Source: VRUE01 sp963704515
GTDB taxonomy: Bacteria > Actinomycetota > Thermoleophilia > Solirubrobacterales > 70-9
DNA length: 64,000 nt
NCBI GenBank assembly: GCA_963704515.1
Contig: OY969913.1
Location: 1,488,001 to 1,552,000 of the forward strand
Reading direction: 5' to 3'
The notes under the pieces are model-generated. The model was not told where the DNA came from, ran no database searches, and was given only the letters and a program-made list of their open reading frames with translations. Both the position numbers and the translations under genes were made by a program. This document shows positions 23,954 through 31,176 of this stretch, in pieces. The stretch's first letter is position 1, and the number at the start of each line of letters is the position of its first letter.

Positions 23954-24448
23954 TCAGGCCTCGACCTCGTGCAGGCGGTGGGTGTCTACGTCGTAGACGA
24001 AGCCGCGCACCGCGTCGCGGTGGGGGAGGAACTCGGAGCGGCGCACGCGCAGGACCGACTGGCGCACGTCGGCGTCGAGGTCGGTGAAGGACTCGATCGC
24101 GAAGGCGGGGGCGACGCCCGTGTCGGCCTGCAGCTCGGCGCGGAAGCCGTCGTCGGTGAGCTTCAGCATGCCGCAGTCGGTGTGGTGGATCAGCATCACC
24201 TCGCGGGTGCCGAGCAGCCGCTGGGAGATCGCCAGCGAGCGGATCACGTCGTCGGTGATCACCCCGCCCGCGTTGCGCAGCACGTGCGCCTCGCCGTCGC
24301 CCAGTCCGAGCGCGGCGAAGACGTCAAGCCGCGAGTCCATGCAGGTGACGATCGCCAGCTGCCGGCTCGGTTCGACTTTGAGGTGCGCGGGCGCCAGCGA
24401 GGCGGCGACACCTTCGTTCTTGCCCAGCAGCTCGTCGATGATGCCCAC
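23954..24448 (-). CDS. Beta-class carbonic anhydrase
   Basis: A 164-residue zinc enzyme that interconverts carbon dioxide and bicarbonate in the cytoplasm. The zinc ligands and catalytic dyad are plain: CMDSRL (Cys36, Asp38, Arg40) and HTDCGM (His89, Cys92). NAGGVITDDVIRSL between them is typical of the short bacterial beta class. Length is normal. It is a single gene, convergent with the PQQ-fold gene and divergent from the RHH/PIN pair. Confidence 0.93.
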   Translation of the reverse strand: MGIIDELLGKNEGVAASLAPAHLKVEPSRQLAIVTCMDSRLDVFAALGLGDGEAHVLRNAGGVITDDVIRSLAISQRLLGTREVMLIHHTDCGMLKLTDDGFRAELQADTGVAPAFAIESFTDLDADVRQSVLRVRRSEFLPHRDAVRGFVYDVDTHRLHEVEA

Positions 24449-24502
24449 GGCTGGGCAGACTAGATGACCGTGAGCACGGAGACCGCACCCTGGCAGTGCG
24501 TA

Positions 24503-24528
24503 ATTGCATCAATGCATCAAAATGCAAT
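24503..24528. promoter_or_regulatory. Operator-like TGCATCAA repeats before the RHH/PIN pair
   Basis: An AT-rich cluster in a GC-rich region: ATTGCAT (24503-24509), ATGCAT (24512-24517) and ATGCAAT (24522-24528). The outer pair forms an inverted repeat, and TGCATCAA occurs twice in tandem (24505, 24513). It ends 11 bases before the antitoxin ATG, so autoregulation by the RHH protein is the likely role. Confidence 0.55.
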
Positions 24529-24539
24529 AATGCTGATTC

Positions 24540-24788
24540 ATGGCGAAGACCCGCACCACGGTCACTCTCGACGACCAGGTATTTCGCGCGGTCAAGGTGA
24601 AGGCGGCCCGCACCGGCAAACGCGACTCGCAGGTGATTGAGGAGTCGTTGCGCCGGGACCTCGGTCTCGGCGATCTGGAGGACATCTGGGCACGGGTCGA
24701 GCCGGCGCCCGAGAAGCAGGGGATGAAGCTGGCGGACGCCGAGCTTCATGTCATGCGCGAGGAGCGCCGTGCGGCGGGCGGTCCTTGA
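24540..24788 (+). CDS. Ribbon-helix-helix antitoxin
   Basis: An 82-residue protein with an N-terminal ribbon-helix-helix (TRTTVTLDDQVFRAVKVKAA, then KRDSQVIEESLRRDLGL). The acidic/basic C-terminal tail would bind the PIN toxin. It precedes and overlaps the toxin gene, the standard antitoxin-toxin order. As a dimer it should bind the TGCATCAA repeats upstream and repress its own operon. Family placement within RHH (CopG-like) is uncertain. Confidence 0.78.
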   Translation: MAKTRTTVTLDDQVFRAVKVKAARTGKRDSQVIEESLRRDLGLGDLEDIWARVEPAPEKQGMKLADAELHVMREERRAAGGP

Positions 24789-25182
24789 CCCAGGCGTTCT
24801 GGTCTCGGCGCTGATCACCCCGGACGGGACGTCGGCCAGGCTGCTGAGCGAGGCGCTTGCCGGTGGCGTCGAGATGATCGTCTCATCCCTGCTTCTTGAC
24901 GAGCTGGGACGGGTTCTCGGCCGTGAGAAGTTCCGCCGCTACGTTGACCTGGATGCGGTCCAGGCGTTCGTCGATCTGGTGCAGCGCGAGTCGACCTGCG
25001 CGGCTGACCCGTCCGGGCAGCCGCCGATGCGCTGCACCGACCCCGATGACGATTACCTGATCTCCCTCGCCTCCAGCCAGAACGCGATCATCGTCTCCGG
25101 CGACCGTCACCTGCTCGAGCTCGGCAACGGCGCCCCGATCCTGACGCCCGGCGACCTTCTCCAGGCGGTTTCGGCGGTGTAA
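24769..25182 (+). CDS. PIN-domain toxin (putative RNase)
   Basis: A 137-residue PIN-domain protein of the COG1569-like toxin group. The N-terminal catalytic Asp is in VLDPGVLVSALI. A second acidic cluster is in DELGRVLGREKF, and the third is in CTDPDDDYLISLA followed by AIIVSGDRHLL. Such enzymes cleave RNA with magnesium and stall growth when freed from the antitoxin. GTG 24769, preceded by GAGGAG at 24759-24764, is preferred over ATG 24748, which has no such site. It overlaps the antitoxin gene by 20 bases. Confidence 0.8.
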   Translation: MRRAVLDPGVLVSALITPDGTSARLLSEALAGGVEMIVSSLLLDELGRVLGREKFRRYVDLDAVQAFVDLVQRESTCAADPSGQPPMRCTDPDDDYLISLASSQNAIIVSGDRHLLELGNGAPILTPGDLLQAVSAV

Positions 25183-25239
25183 GAGCTTTCTTACCTGACT
25201 TTTCGCCGCGCTTAGGGATCTGGCCCGAGCATTGCTGGC

Positions 25240-25644
25240 ATGGATGACGCGAATCGCCTCGAGGCGAAGGGCCTGGCCCGGGCCAAGATCAGGGCAAAGC
25301 GGCGGCGGGTGGCGACGATCCGGCGGCGCACGCTGCGCGGCTCGCTGGCGCTCTTCGCCGCGGTCTGGGCGATCGTCTTCGGCCAGCTGGTCAGCGGCAA
25401 CGACCCGGCGCTGAGCAGCATCCCACAGCGGCCCGCTCACAGCTCGGTGGCCGCGACCGAACCCGAACCCGCCCCGGAACCGGAACCGTTCGACGAGGGC
25501 GAACCGGCGCTGGAATCCGAACCGGAAGTCGTGCCGGAAGAAGAATTCGCCCCGGAAGCCGAACCCGAAGAAGAATTTGTCGAAGTCGAACCCGAAGCGG
25601 TGCCTGAACCCGAACCGGAACCGATCGTCACCGCGTCTTCGTGA
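25240..25644 (+). CDS. Single-pass membrane protein with Glu/Pro-rich tail
   Basis: A 134-residue protein. The first 35 residues are strongly basic (KIRAKRRRVATIRRRTLR). One membrane helix follows at about 36-52 (SLALFAAVWAIVFGQLV). The rest, from about residue 70, is an extended acidic stretch of EPEP, EPE and PEEEF units. Such tails are rigid spacers, as in TonB or cell-wall-spanning proteins. Its stop overlaps the start of the heme membrane protein (GTGA), so the two probably act together, possibly to hold the membrane redox unit near the wall. Not a known family. Confidence 0.65.
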   Translation: MDDANRLEAKGLARAKIRAKRRRVATIRRRTLRGSLALFAAVWAIVFGQLVSGNDPALSSIPQRPAHSSVAATEPEPAPEPEPFDEGEPALESEPEVVPEEEFAPEAEPEEEFVEVEPEAVPEPEPEPIVTASS

Positions 25645-26297
25645 TCGCCGCCTCCGTCTCGGCCGGTCCGCACGTCTTCTGGATCACCAGCCGCGCCGCG
25701 GGGACCGCGGCGCTCGTCCTCTCCAGCTTGGCGGTCTGTGCCGGCCTGCTGATCGGCTCGCGGGGCGGCGTCCTGAAGGGCTTCGGCGGCGACACCAAAG
25801 CCCTGCACGAGGCGCTCTCGCTGGCGACCCTGGTGGCGATCGCCGTGCACGGCGTGACGCTGCTCGGCGACCACTACCTGCACCCCTCGCTCTTCGACAT
25901 CTCGATCCCCTTCACCGGCGGCTACCGGCCCTTCTGGACCGGGGTCGGGATCGCCGCCGGCTGGGGCCTCGCCCTGCTCGGCCTCTCCTACTACGCCCGC
26001 GCCCGCATCGGCCAGTCTCGCTGGCGCTCCCTGCACCGCTTCACCGCCCTCTTCTGGCTGCTCGGCATAGTCCACACCCTCGGCGCCGGCACCGACGCGG
26101 GCCAGCCCTGGTTCCTCCTCCTCCTGGCTATCCCCGCCATACCGGCCCTGATCCTCCTCCTGAGCAAGCTCACCCGAAACGGGGACGGGCGCCAGCCTCA
26201 ACCCGTGCCCACCCGCGCTCCTGAGCAAGCTCACCCGCAGCAAGACCGAGCCCCGTCTCACCCAGCTCCTGCGCGCACCGCGAGTCCGTCCCGGTAG
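25641..26297 (+). CDS. Ferric-reductase-like heme membrane protein
   Basis: A 218-residue protein with about five membrane helices and the bis-His heme pattern of ferric-reductase-like domains: HEALSLATLVAIAVHGVTLL (two His) and LHRFTALFWLLGIVHTLG (two His). It would carry electrons across the membrane. It is paralogous to the protein at 27813-28487 (shared AVHGxTLLGD and FYxRxRIG patterns). The C-terminal 45 residues are Pro/Arg/Gln-rich and disordered. GTG 25641 overlaps the acidic-tail gene. Redox partners are probably the ferredoxin/reductase genes nearby on the other strand. Confidence 0.75.
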   Translation: MIAASVSAGPHVFWITSRAAGTAALVLSSLAVCAGLLIGSRGGVLKGFGGDTKALHEALSLATLVAIAVHGVTLLGDHYLHPSLFDISIPFTGGYRPFWTGVGIAAGWGLALLGLSYYARARIGQSRWRSLHRFTALFWLLGIVHTLGAGTDAGQPWFLLLLAIPAIPALILLLSKLTRNGDGRQPQPVPTRAPEQAHPQQDRAPSHPAPARTASPSR

Positions 26298-26410
26298 GGG
26301 TGGAGCGTCTTGTACTTTCTCGTCGTGAGTTGGGGGCGCCAGCCCGCCGGCGATGCACCGAAAAAGTTAAGCGGAACCCCTGCCGAGACGGTCCCGCCCA
26401 CCCCGCAAGG

Positions 26411-26617
26411 TCAGGGGTAGACCGCTTCGCCCGAGTCCTGGTCGACGATTGAGATCGCCACCGCCGGGCACGACTCGGCCGCCTCGAGCAGCAGCTCATA
26501 CGGTCCGTTGCCGATCACCACGGCCGTGTCGTCGAGGCGGAAGACCTGGGGGGCCACCTCGACGCAGTCGCCGTGGGCGCTGCACTCGTTGACGTCGACT
26601 ACCGGTATGTAGCTCAT
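26411..26617 (-). CDS. [3Fe-4S] ferredoxin, P450 type
   Basis: A 68-residue ferredoxin with three cluster cysteines (Cys12, Cys18, Cys50) in CSAHGDC...SCP. The usual fourth ligand is replaced by His, the pattern of actinobacterial [3Fe-4S] ferredoxins (CxxHxxC...CP) that feed electrons to P450s. It overlaps the reductase gene (ATGA) and ends the operon that starts at 30313. Its partner may be the reductase just upstream. It could serve the P450 fusion at 19406, the only P450 in the window, but nothing in the sequence links them directly. Confidence 0.88.
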   Translation of the reverse strand: MSYIPVVDVNECSAHGDCVEVAPQVFRLDDTAVVIGNGPYELLLEAAESCPAVAISIVDQDSGEAVYP

Positions 26618-27816
26618 GCTGCCTCCTTTGCGAGGTCTCTGTCCTTGGCGGGAAAGTGGGCCTGGTCGATGCGCTTCTTCAGGGCCGGGATCGCGCGCGG
26701 GCGGCCGACCGTGAGGCCGGCGACCGGCGTGCCGCCGCGGGTGAAGAGCGCCTCGAAGTCGTGCGCCGCCGGGTCGCCCTCGATCGTCACCGCGTCGGAG
26801 TGGTGGGCGTGGCCGACGTACTGGACGCGCAGGCCGTACTGGTCGCTCCAGAAGCTCGGCAGCGGCGGCGTGCCCGGGTACTCGCCGAGCATCGCCTTGG
26901 CGACCGCGGCGCCCTGCCAGGCGGCCGCGTCCCAGTGCTCGGTGCGGGCGTGGTTGCCGAAGCGGGGGTCGAAGGGGATTGAAGCGTCGCCGGCGGCGAA
27001 GACGCCGGGCAGCGCCGTGCGGCCGGCGGTGTCGGTCGGCACGCCCTTCTCGTCGAGGCCGCTGCCGGCCAGCCAGGCGGTGGCGGGGATCGTGCCGACG
27101 CCGACCACGACCGCGTCGCAGGCGACCCTGCGGCCGCCGGCGAGGACCAGCTCCCGCGCCCGGCCGGCGCGGCCGTGGGCGCTCTCGAGCATCGCCCCGG
27201 TCAGCACCTCGACGCCCTCGCCGGCGTGCAGCTCGGCGAACCAGGCGCCCAGCTCGGCGCCGAGGATCGGCGCCAGCGGCGTCTCCAGGGCCTCGATCAT
27301 CGTCACCTCGGCGCCCAGCCCGCGCGCCGTTGCGGCGACCTCCTGGCCGATGAAGCCGGCGCCGACGATCGCCAGGCGCGCCCCCGGGACGAGCTCGCCG
27401 CGCAGGCGCCGCGCGTCGGCGAGGGTGCGCAGCGCGTGCACGTTCTCGAAGCCGGAGAGGAAGGGCAGGCGGCGGGCGCCGCTGCCGGTCGCGATCAGCA
27501 GCTGCTCGTAGCCGAGCTCGGCGCCGGAGTCGAGCCGCACCGTGCGGCTCGCCGGGTCGAGGCCCTCGGCGCGCGTGCCGAGCAGCAGCTCGACCCGCAT
27601 CTCCTCATACCACCAGGCCGGCCGGTAGGCCACGGCCTCCTCCTCGAGCGTCCCGGCGAGCAGCTCCTTGGAGAGCGGCGGCCGGTCATAGGGAGGGTCG
27701 GGCTCGGCGCAGACCATCCGCACCGTCCCCTCGTAACCGCGCCGGCGCAGCGTCTCGGCGCAGCGCTGCGCCGCCAGGCCGCCACCGACGATCAGGACTC
27801 CTTTGTCTTTCATCAT
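26614..27816 (-). CDS. FAD-dependent ferredoxin reductase
   Basis: A 400-residue NAD(P)H:ferredoxin reductase of the rhodocoxin/putidaredoxin reductase type. Motifs in order are the FAD site GVLIVGGGLAAQRCAE, the RPPLSKELL segment, the NAD(P)H site IVGAGFIGQEVAA near residue 150, the GVFAAGDAS FAD motif near residue 265, and the C-terminal reductase domain with SDQYGLRVQYVGHA. The first ATG (27816) overlaps the upstream stop (ATGA) but sits only one base after GAGGAGG; the second ATG (27813) is better spaced. A longer upstream frame is read-through of the neighbouring gene. It passes electrons to the ferredoxin downstream. Confidence 0.88.
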   Translation of the reverse strand: MMKDKGVLIVGGGLAAQRCAETLRRRGYEGTVRMVCAEPDPPYDRPPLSKELLAGTLEEEAVAYRPAWWYEEMRVELLLGTRAEGLDPASRTVRLDSGAELGYEQLLIATGSGARRLPFLSGFENVHALRTLADARRLRGELVPGARLAIVGAGFIGQEVAATARGLGAEVTMIEALETPLAPILGAELGAWFAELHAGEGVEVLTGAMLESAHGRAGRARELVLAGGRRVACDAVVVGVGTIPATAWLAGSGLDEKGVPTDTAGRTALPGVFAAGDASIPFDPRFGNHARTEHWDAAAWQGAAVAKAMLGEYPGTPPLPSFWSDQYGLRVQYVGHAHHSDAVTIEGDPAAHDFEALFTRGGTPVAGLTVGRPRAIPALKKRIDQAHFPAKDRDLAKEAA

Positions 27817-28487
27817 GCCTCCTCGGGAACCGGGGTTGGGTGGATCGCGCCGCGCTGGTGCGCGGCGGGCAGGGCGGGCCGCCGGCGGGCGCCCTGGTGG
27901 GCCTTCTCGCCGGCGGGCGAGCCGGCGCGCTTGGCGCCGCTCGTCACCACTCGGTAGACGAAGAGCCCGCCGAGGACCGGCGCGGTCATCAGCACCCACC
28001 AGCGGAACCAGACCGTCGATGCGTCGGTGCCCGAGCCGAAGGCGTGGGCGAGGCCGAGCAGGTAGACGACGACGGTCGCCCGGTGGGCCTTGCGCCAGAG
28101 CTTGGCGCCGATCCGCTTGCGGAAGTAGAAGCTCAGCCCGAGCAGCGCCGCCAGGTAGCCGCCGACGATGCCGAGGCCGGTCCACAGCGGCTTGAAGGCC
28201 ATTACGAAGGGGATCGCGATGCCCTTCGGGCCGGGGTTAAGCCAGGGGTCGCCGAGCAGGGTGATGCCGTGCACGGCGATCGCCACGATGCCGGCGACCG
28301 CGGTGTGCTCGTGGATCGCGATCAGCTTGCGCGAGAGGCCCGGACGGCGCATCAGCTTGCCGGCCATCGTCAGCCCGATCCCGACCGAGATCGTGACCAG
28401 GGCGAGGGCGAGCAGGCCCGAGGCGCGGCTGGCGATCCACCAGCCGTGCGTCTGCAGGGTTTCGGTGGCGGTGACGGTCGCGCTCAT
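27813..28487 (-). CDS. Ferric-reductase-like heme membrane protein, second copy
   Basis: A 224-residue membrane protein with about five helices, paralogous to 25641-26297. Its heme-ligand histidines lie in AIHEHTAVAGIVAIAVHGITL and KAHRATVVVYLLGLAHAFG. A basic, Pro-rich C-terminal tail of about 40 residues follows the last helix (RVVTSGAKRAGSPAGEKAHQ). It sits between ApbE and the ferredoxin reductase, with ATGA overlaps on both sides. It would move electrons between the cytoplasmic reductase and an extracytoplasmic flavin carrier. The acceptor is unknown. Confidence 0.78.
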   Translation of the reverse strand: MSATVTATETLQTHGWWIASRASGLLALALVTISVGIGLTMAGKLMRRPGLSRKLIAIHEHTAVAGIVAIAVHGITLLGDPWLNPGPKGIAIPFVMAFKPLWTGLGIVGGYLAALLGLSFYFRKRIGAKLWRKAHRATVVVYLLGLAHAFGSGTDASTVWFRWWVLMTAPVLGGLFVYRVVTSGAKRAGSPAGEKAHQGARRRPALPAAHQRGAIHPTPVPEEA

Positions 28488-29461
28488 GCGCTTGGCGCCG
28501 GGTTGACGATGCGGATACGGGGCTTGGCGGCGAGCGGGCCGACCGTCTCAACCTGGCCGTCGTCGTGGACGAGCAGGCCGCCGCGCTCGGCGAGCACCGC
28601 GCGGCCGCTCTCGGGACCGGAGAGCAGCGCCGCCTTGGCGAAGGTCTCGGCTTCGACCGCGGTGTCGCCCAGCGCGGTGGCGCCGACCAGGCCGGTCCAG
28701 GCCGGCTCGCCGCTCGCCGGGTCGAGCAGGTGGTGGGCGTAGCGGCCGCTCGCGTCGCGCCAGATCCGCACGTTGAGGCCGGAGGTGGCGACCGCGCCGG
28801 AGCCGAGCCTCAGCACGAAAGCGCGCTCGCCCGTCAGCGGGTGCTCGACGAAGACCTCGTAGGGGGTGACGAGCGCGTCGGCGCCGCCGATCCGGATGTC
28901 GCCGCCGCAATCGACGATGAAGCGCGAGTAGCCGCGCAGCCGCGCGGCTACCAGGTCGGCGGCGAGCCCCTTGCCGGCGCCGCCGGTGTCGAAGCGGACG
29001 CCGGGCGGGCGGGAGATCGTGCCGCTCGCGTCGTCGACGGCGAAGCCGCGCCAGCGCCGCGCCGGGTTGGCGCGTGCCGGGCGGCGCTCGGGCGCCTCTT
29101 CCAGGGCGGCGCCCAGCGGCGCGCCCGGCACGCCGGCCAGCGAGGCGACGTAGCCGGCGGACTCGATCTCGCCGACCAGGGTCGGGTCGACGAGGCCGCC
29201 GCTGCGCTCGGCCGCCCGCAGGCCGGCTTTGACCGCCTCGCGCAGCAGCTCGGAGGCCGGCACGCGCTCGCGCGGGTCGTCGTTGAAGGCGCAGAGCTCG
29301 CTCTCCGGCTTGAAGCGCGAGAGCGCCGCGTCGAACTCGACGATCAGCCGGCGCGCCGCCTCGGCCGCCGCCGGCGCCGGAGCCATTCCGGGCCCCGGCT
29401 CGCCGATCAGCAGCCGCACGTGCGAGCCCATCGCGTCGAAGATCACGTCGTGCTCAGCCAT
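28484..29461 (-). CDS. apbE: ApbE-family FAD:protein FMN transferase
   Basis: A 325-residue flavinyltransferase that attaches FMN from FAD to Thr or Ser of exported redox proteins. Recognisable segments are MGSHVRLLIG at the start, the ALSRFKPESEL strand, RFDTGGAGKGLAADLVA near residue 160, and DCGGDIRIGG. The C-terminal SGLNVRIWRDASGRYAHHLLDPASGEPAW and the acidic metal site near DTAVEAETFAKAAL complete the family pattern. No signal peptide is seen; some members lack one. It is the third gene of the operon. A conventional FMN_bind target is missing from the window, so its substrate is an open question. Confidence 0.9.
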   Translation of the reverse strand: MAEHDVIFDAMGSHVRLLIGEPGPGMAPAPAAAEAARRLIVEFDAALSRFKPESELCAFNDDPRERVPASELLREAVKAGLRAAERSGGLVDPTLVGEIESAGYVASLAGVPGAPLGAALEEAPERRPARANPARRWRGFAVDDASGTISRPPGVRFDTGGAGKGLAADLVAARLRGYSRFIVDCGGDIRIGGADALVTPYEVFVEHPLTGERAFVLRLGSGAVATSGLNVRIWRDASGRYAHHLLDPASGEPAWTGLVGATALGDTAVEAETFAKAALLSGPESGRAVLAERGGLLVHDDGQVETVGPLAAKPRIRIVNPAPSA

Positions 29462-29463
29462 GA

Positions 29464-29742
29464 TCAGGAGGCGCTCGTGGTCACGGGAGCGTAGGCCGCG
29501 GACGAGCCTTCGCCGGAAACGGAGCCGCTGGTCGAGACGCTGTTCCGCCCGGGGGTCGGCACGTAGGTGGTGACGACGCGCCGCTTGAGCACCTTGTGCA
29601 CGACCACCGGCCGCGGCGCCGGCGGCTGGCTCGAGGCGAGCTGGTAGGTGAGCAGTGCGAAGAGCACCGCGAAGATCGCGATCGAGCTCCAGAGGACCAG
29701 CGCCGGGCCGGGCCGCTTCGTTGCGCGGGCCCGCTCAGTCAC
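29464..29742 (-). CDS. Small single-pass membrane protein of the redox operon
   Basis: A 92-residue protein if started at GTG 29742, which overlaps the upstream stop by 8 bases; a start at 29787 would add 15 residues. A short basic head (TERARATKRPG) is followed by one helix (ALVLWSSIAIFAVLFALLTY). An outside segment has a basic patch (VVVHKVLKRRVVTTYVPTPG) and a Ser/Gly tail ending APVTTSAS. The tail resembles the PVT-type repeats in the protein encoded upstream. ApbE starts 2 bases after its stop. Function unknown. Confidence 0.6.
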   Translation of the reverse strand: MTERARATKRPGPALVLWSSIAIFAVLFALLTYQLASSQPPAPRPVVVHKVLKRRVVTTYVPTPGRNSVSTSGSVSGEGSSAAYAPVTTSAS

Positions 29743-30313
29743 CGCCGCCGCCCCCGCTCTCATGGTCGCCGCCCTCGCCGCCGCCACCGCCGCCAGCCCC
29801 GCCGCCGCTGCTGGCGGTGGTGACCGGGGTGCTCGAGCCGCCGCCCGAACCGGCGCTGGCGCCGCTCGTGTGGGTGACGACCGGGGCCGTGCCGCTGCCG
29901 CTCGAGGCAGAGTGCGAGCCGCTGCTGTGAGTCACGACGGGGGCCGACCCCGATCCGCTGCCGGCGGAGTAGGACCCGCCGCTGCCGCTGGTCGAGGTGG
30001 TGACCGGGGCGGAGCCCGAGTAGGAGGAGGACCCGGAGCCGCTGGAGGAGGCGCCGGTGGTGACGCCGCCGCCCGGGCCGGCGTAGCCAGTCGAGCCGCT
30101 GGCGCCATAGGCGCCGCCGCCCGCCGCCACCGGGTGCTTGGGCTTGACGTGCTTGGTGACGTGGACCGTGCGGTGGATCACCTTGGTCCGGATCAGCGGC
30201 TTGTCGGCGAGCGAATTCGGCTTCTGTGCGCCGGCGCTGAGCGCCAGCCCGGTGAGGCCGCCGAGGCCGAGGATCGTCACTCCGGCGGCGATTCGTGTCT
30301 TCAGCTTGCTCAC
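29735..30313 (-). CDS. Exported Ser/Gly-rich repeat protein, first gene of the redox operon
   Basis: A 192-residue protein. The GTG start at 30313 with AGGAGG upstream gives MSKLKTRIAAGVTILGLGG, a signal or anchor helix. A basic linker (RTKVIHRTVHVTKHVKPKHP) follows, then four imperfect repeats of the type APVVTHSSG separated by Ser/Gly runs. The C-terminus is Gly-rich and acidic with GGDHESGGGGGD. The segment VTTGASSS loosely fits the (S/T)GA(S/T) attachment motif used by ApbE, so it might be a flavin carrier; this is speculative. Its N-terminus is paralogous to 33111-33356. Confidence 0.65.
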   Translation of the reverse strand: MSKLKTRIAAGVTILGLGGLTGLALSAGAQKPNSLADKPLIRTKVIHRTVHVTKHVKPKHPVAAGGGAYGASGSTGYAGPGGGVTTGASSSGSGSSSYSGSAPVTTSTSGSGGSYSAGSGSGSAPVVTHSSGSHSASSGSGTAPVVTHTSGASAGSGGGSSTPVTTASSGGGAGGGGGGEGGDHESGGGGGD

Positions 30314-30350
30314 GTTCTCTTCCTCCTGGCAGTTTGCACTGGGAGCAGTC

Positions 30351-30419
30351 TGCGGGAGGGCCGTTGAAGAGCCTCCAAGCTGCGGGTAAAGAGCGGGCAA
30401 AATCTGCGGAATGCCCGCA
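30351..30419. promoter_or_regulatory. TGCGGG repeats between the divergent redox operon and regulator
   Basis: TGCGGG occurs at 30351 and 30381, with TGCGGA at 30405 and the reverse CCCGCA at 30414. GCGGGC (30393-30398) and GCCCGC (30413-30418) form an inverted repeat. They lie in the 140-base gap shared by the exported Ser/Gly-rich protein gene and the response regulator. A site for that regulator is plausible. Confidence 0.35.
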
Positions 30420-30453
30420 AATCGTGCCTACGCGCGGCGTTACAGTGAGGCAC

Positions 30454-31176
30454 GTGACGATCTCCTCGGCGCCCGGCGCTCGCATCCTCGTCGTCGAGGA
30501 CGAGGACTCGATCTCGACGCCCTTCGCCGAGGCCCTGCGCCGTGCCGGGTTCGAGCCGCTGGTGACCCGCACCGCGGCCGGCGCCCTCGACCTGGCGGAC
30601 GAGGCCGAGCCCGACCTGGTGATGCTCGACCTCAGCCTCCCCGACGGCGACGGTCGCGACGTCTGCCGCGAGCTGCGCCGCCGCTCCGACGTGCCGATCG
30701 TGATGCTGACCGCGCGCGGCACCGAGATGGACCGCATCGTCGGCCTCGAGCTTGGCGCCGACGACTACGTGGTCAAGCCCTTCAGCGCCCGCGAGGTGAT
30801 CTCGCGGATCAGGGCCGTGCTGCGCCGCAGCGCTCCGCGCGATGGCGAGGCCGCCGAGCAGAAGCCGCTCGCGATCGGCGAGCTGGAGCTCGACCCGGCG
30901 GCGCGCACCGCGACCCTTGCCGGCGCCGAGCTGGAGCTCTCGCGCAAGGAGTTCGACCTGCTCGCCGAGCTGATGCGCCACGCCGGCCGGGTGGTCAGGC
31001 GCGAGGACCTGATGGCCAAGGTCTGGGACGTCAACTGGTTCGGCTCGACCAAGACCCTCGACGTCCACATCGGCTGGCTGCGGCGCAAGCTCGGCGACGA
31101 CCCCGGCGACCCGACCTATATAGAGACGGTGCGCGGGGTCGGTTTCCGCTTTGCCGCGCCGGGGGACGAGCCGTAA
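30454..31176 (+). CDS. OmpR/PhoB-type response regulator
   Basis: A 240-residue response regulator. The receiver domain has the acidic pocket (VVEDED), the phospho-Asp in VMLDLSLPDGDG near residue 53, the Thr in VMLTARG, and Lys in VVKPFSA near residue 105. The C-terminal winged helix has LSRKEFDLLAELMRHAGRVV and the recognition segment KTLDVHIGWLRRKLGDDP, then YIETVRGVGFRF. GTG 30454 follows a weak GAGG; GTG 30445 is also possible. It is divergent from the redox operon (30313-26411), which it may control, and forms a pair with the following kinase. Confidence 0.9.
   Translation: MTISSAPGARILVVEDEDSISTPFAEALRRAGFEPLVTRTAAGALDLADEAEPDLVMLDLSLPDGDGRDVCRELRRRSDVPIVMLTARGTEMDRIVGLELGADDYVVKPFSAREVISRIRAVLRRSAPRDGEAAEQKPLAIGELELDPAARTATLAGAELELSRKEFDLLAELMRHAGRVVRREDLMAKVWDVNWFGSTKTLDVHIGWLRRKLGDDPGDPTYIETVRGVGFRFAAPGDEP

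Noticed and set aside
27817..28185. A longer N-terminus for the ferredoxin reductase.
   Set aside because: The extension is an out-of-frame reading of the ferric-reductase-like gene and lacks any sense. The reductase FAD motif begins right after ATG 27816.
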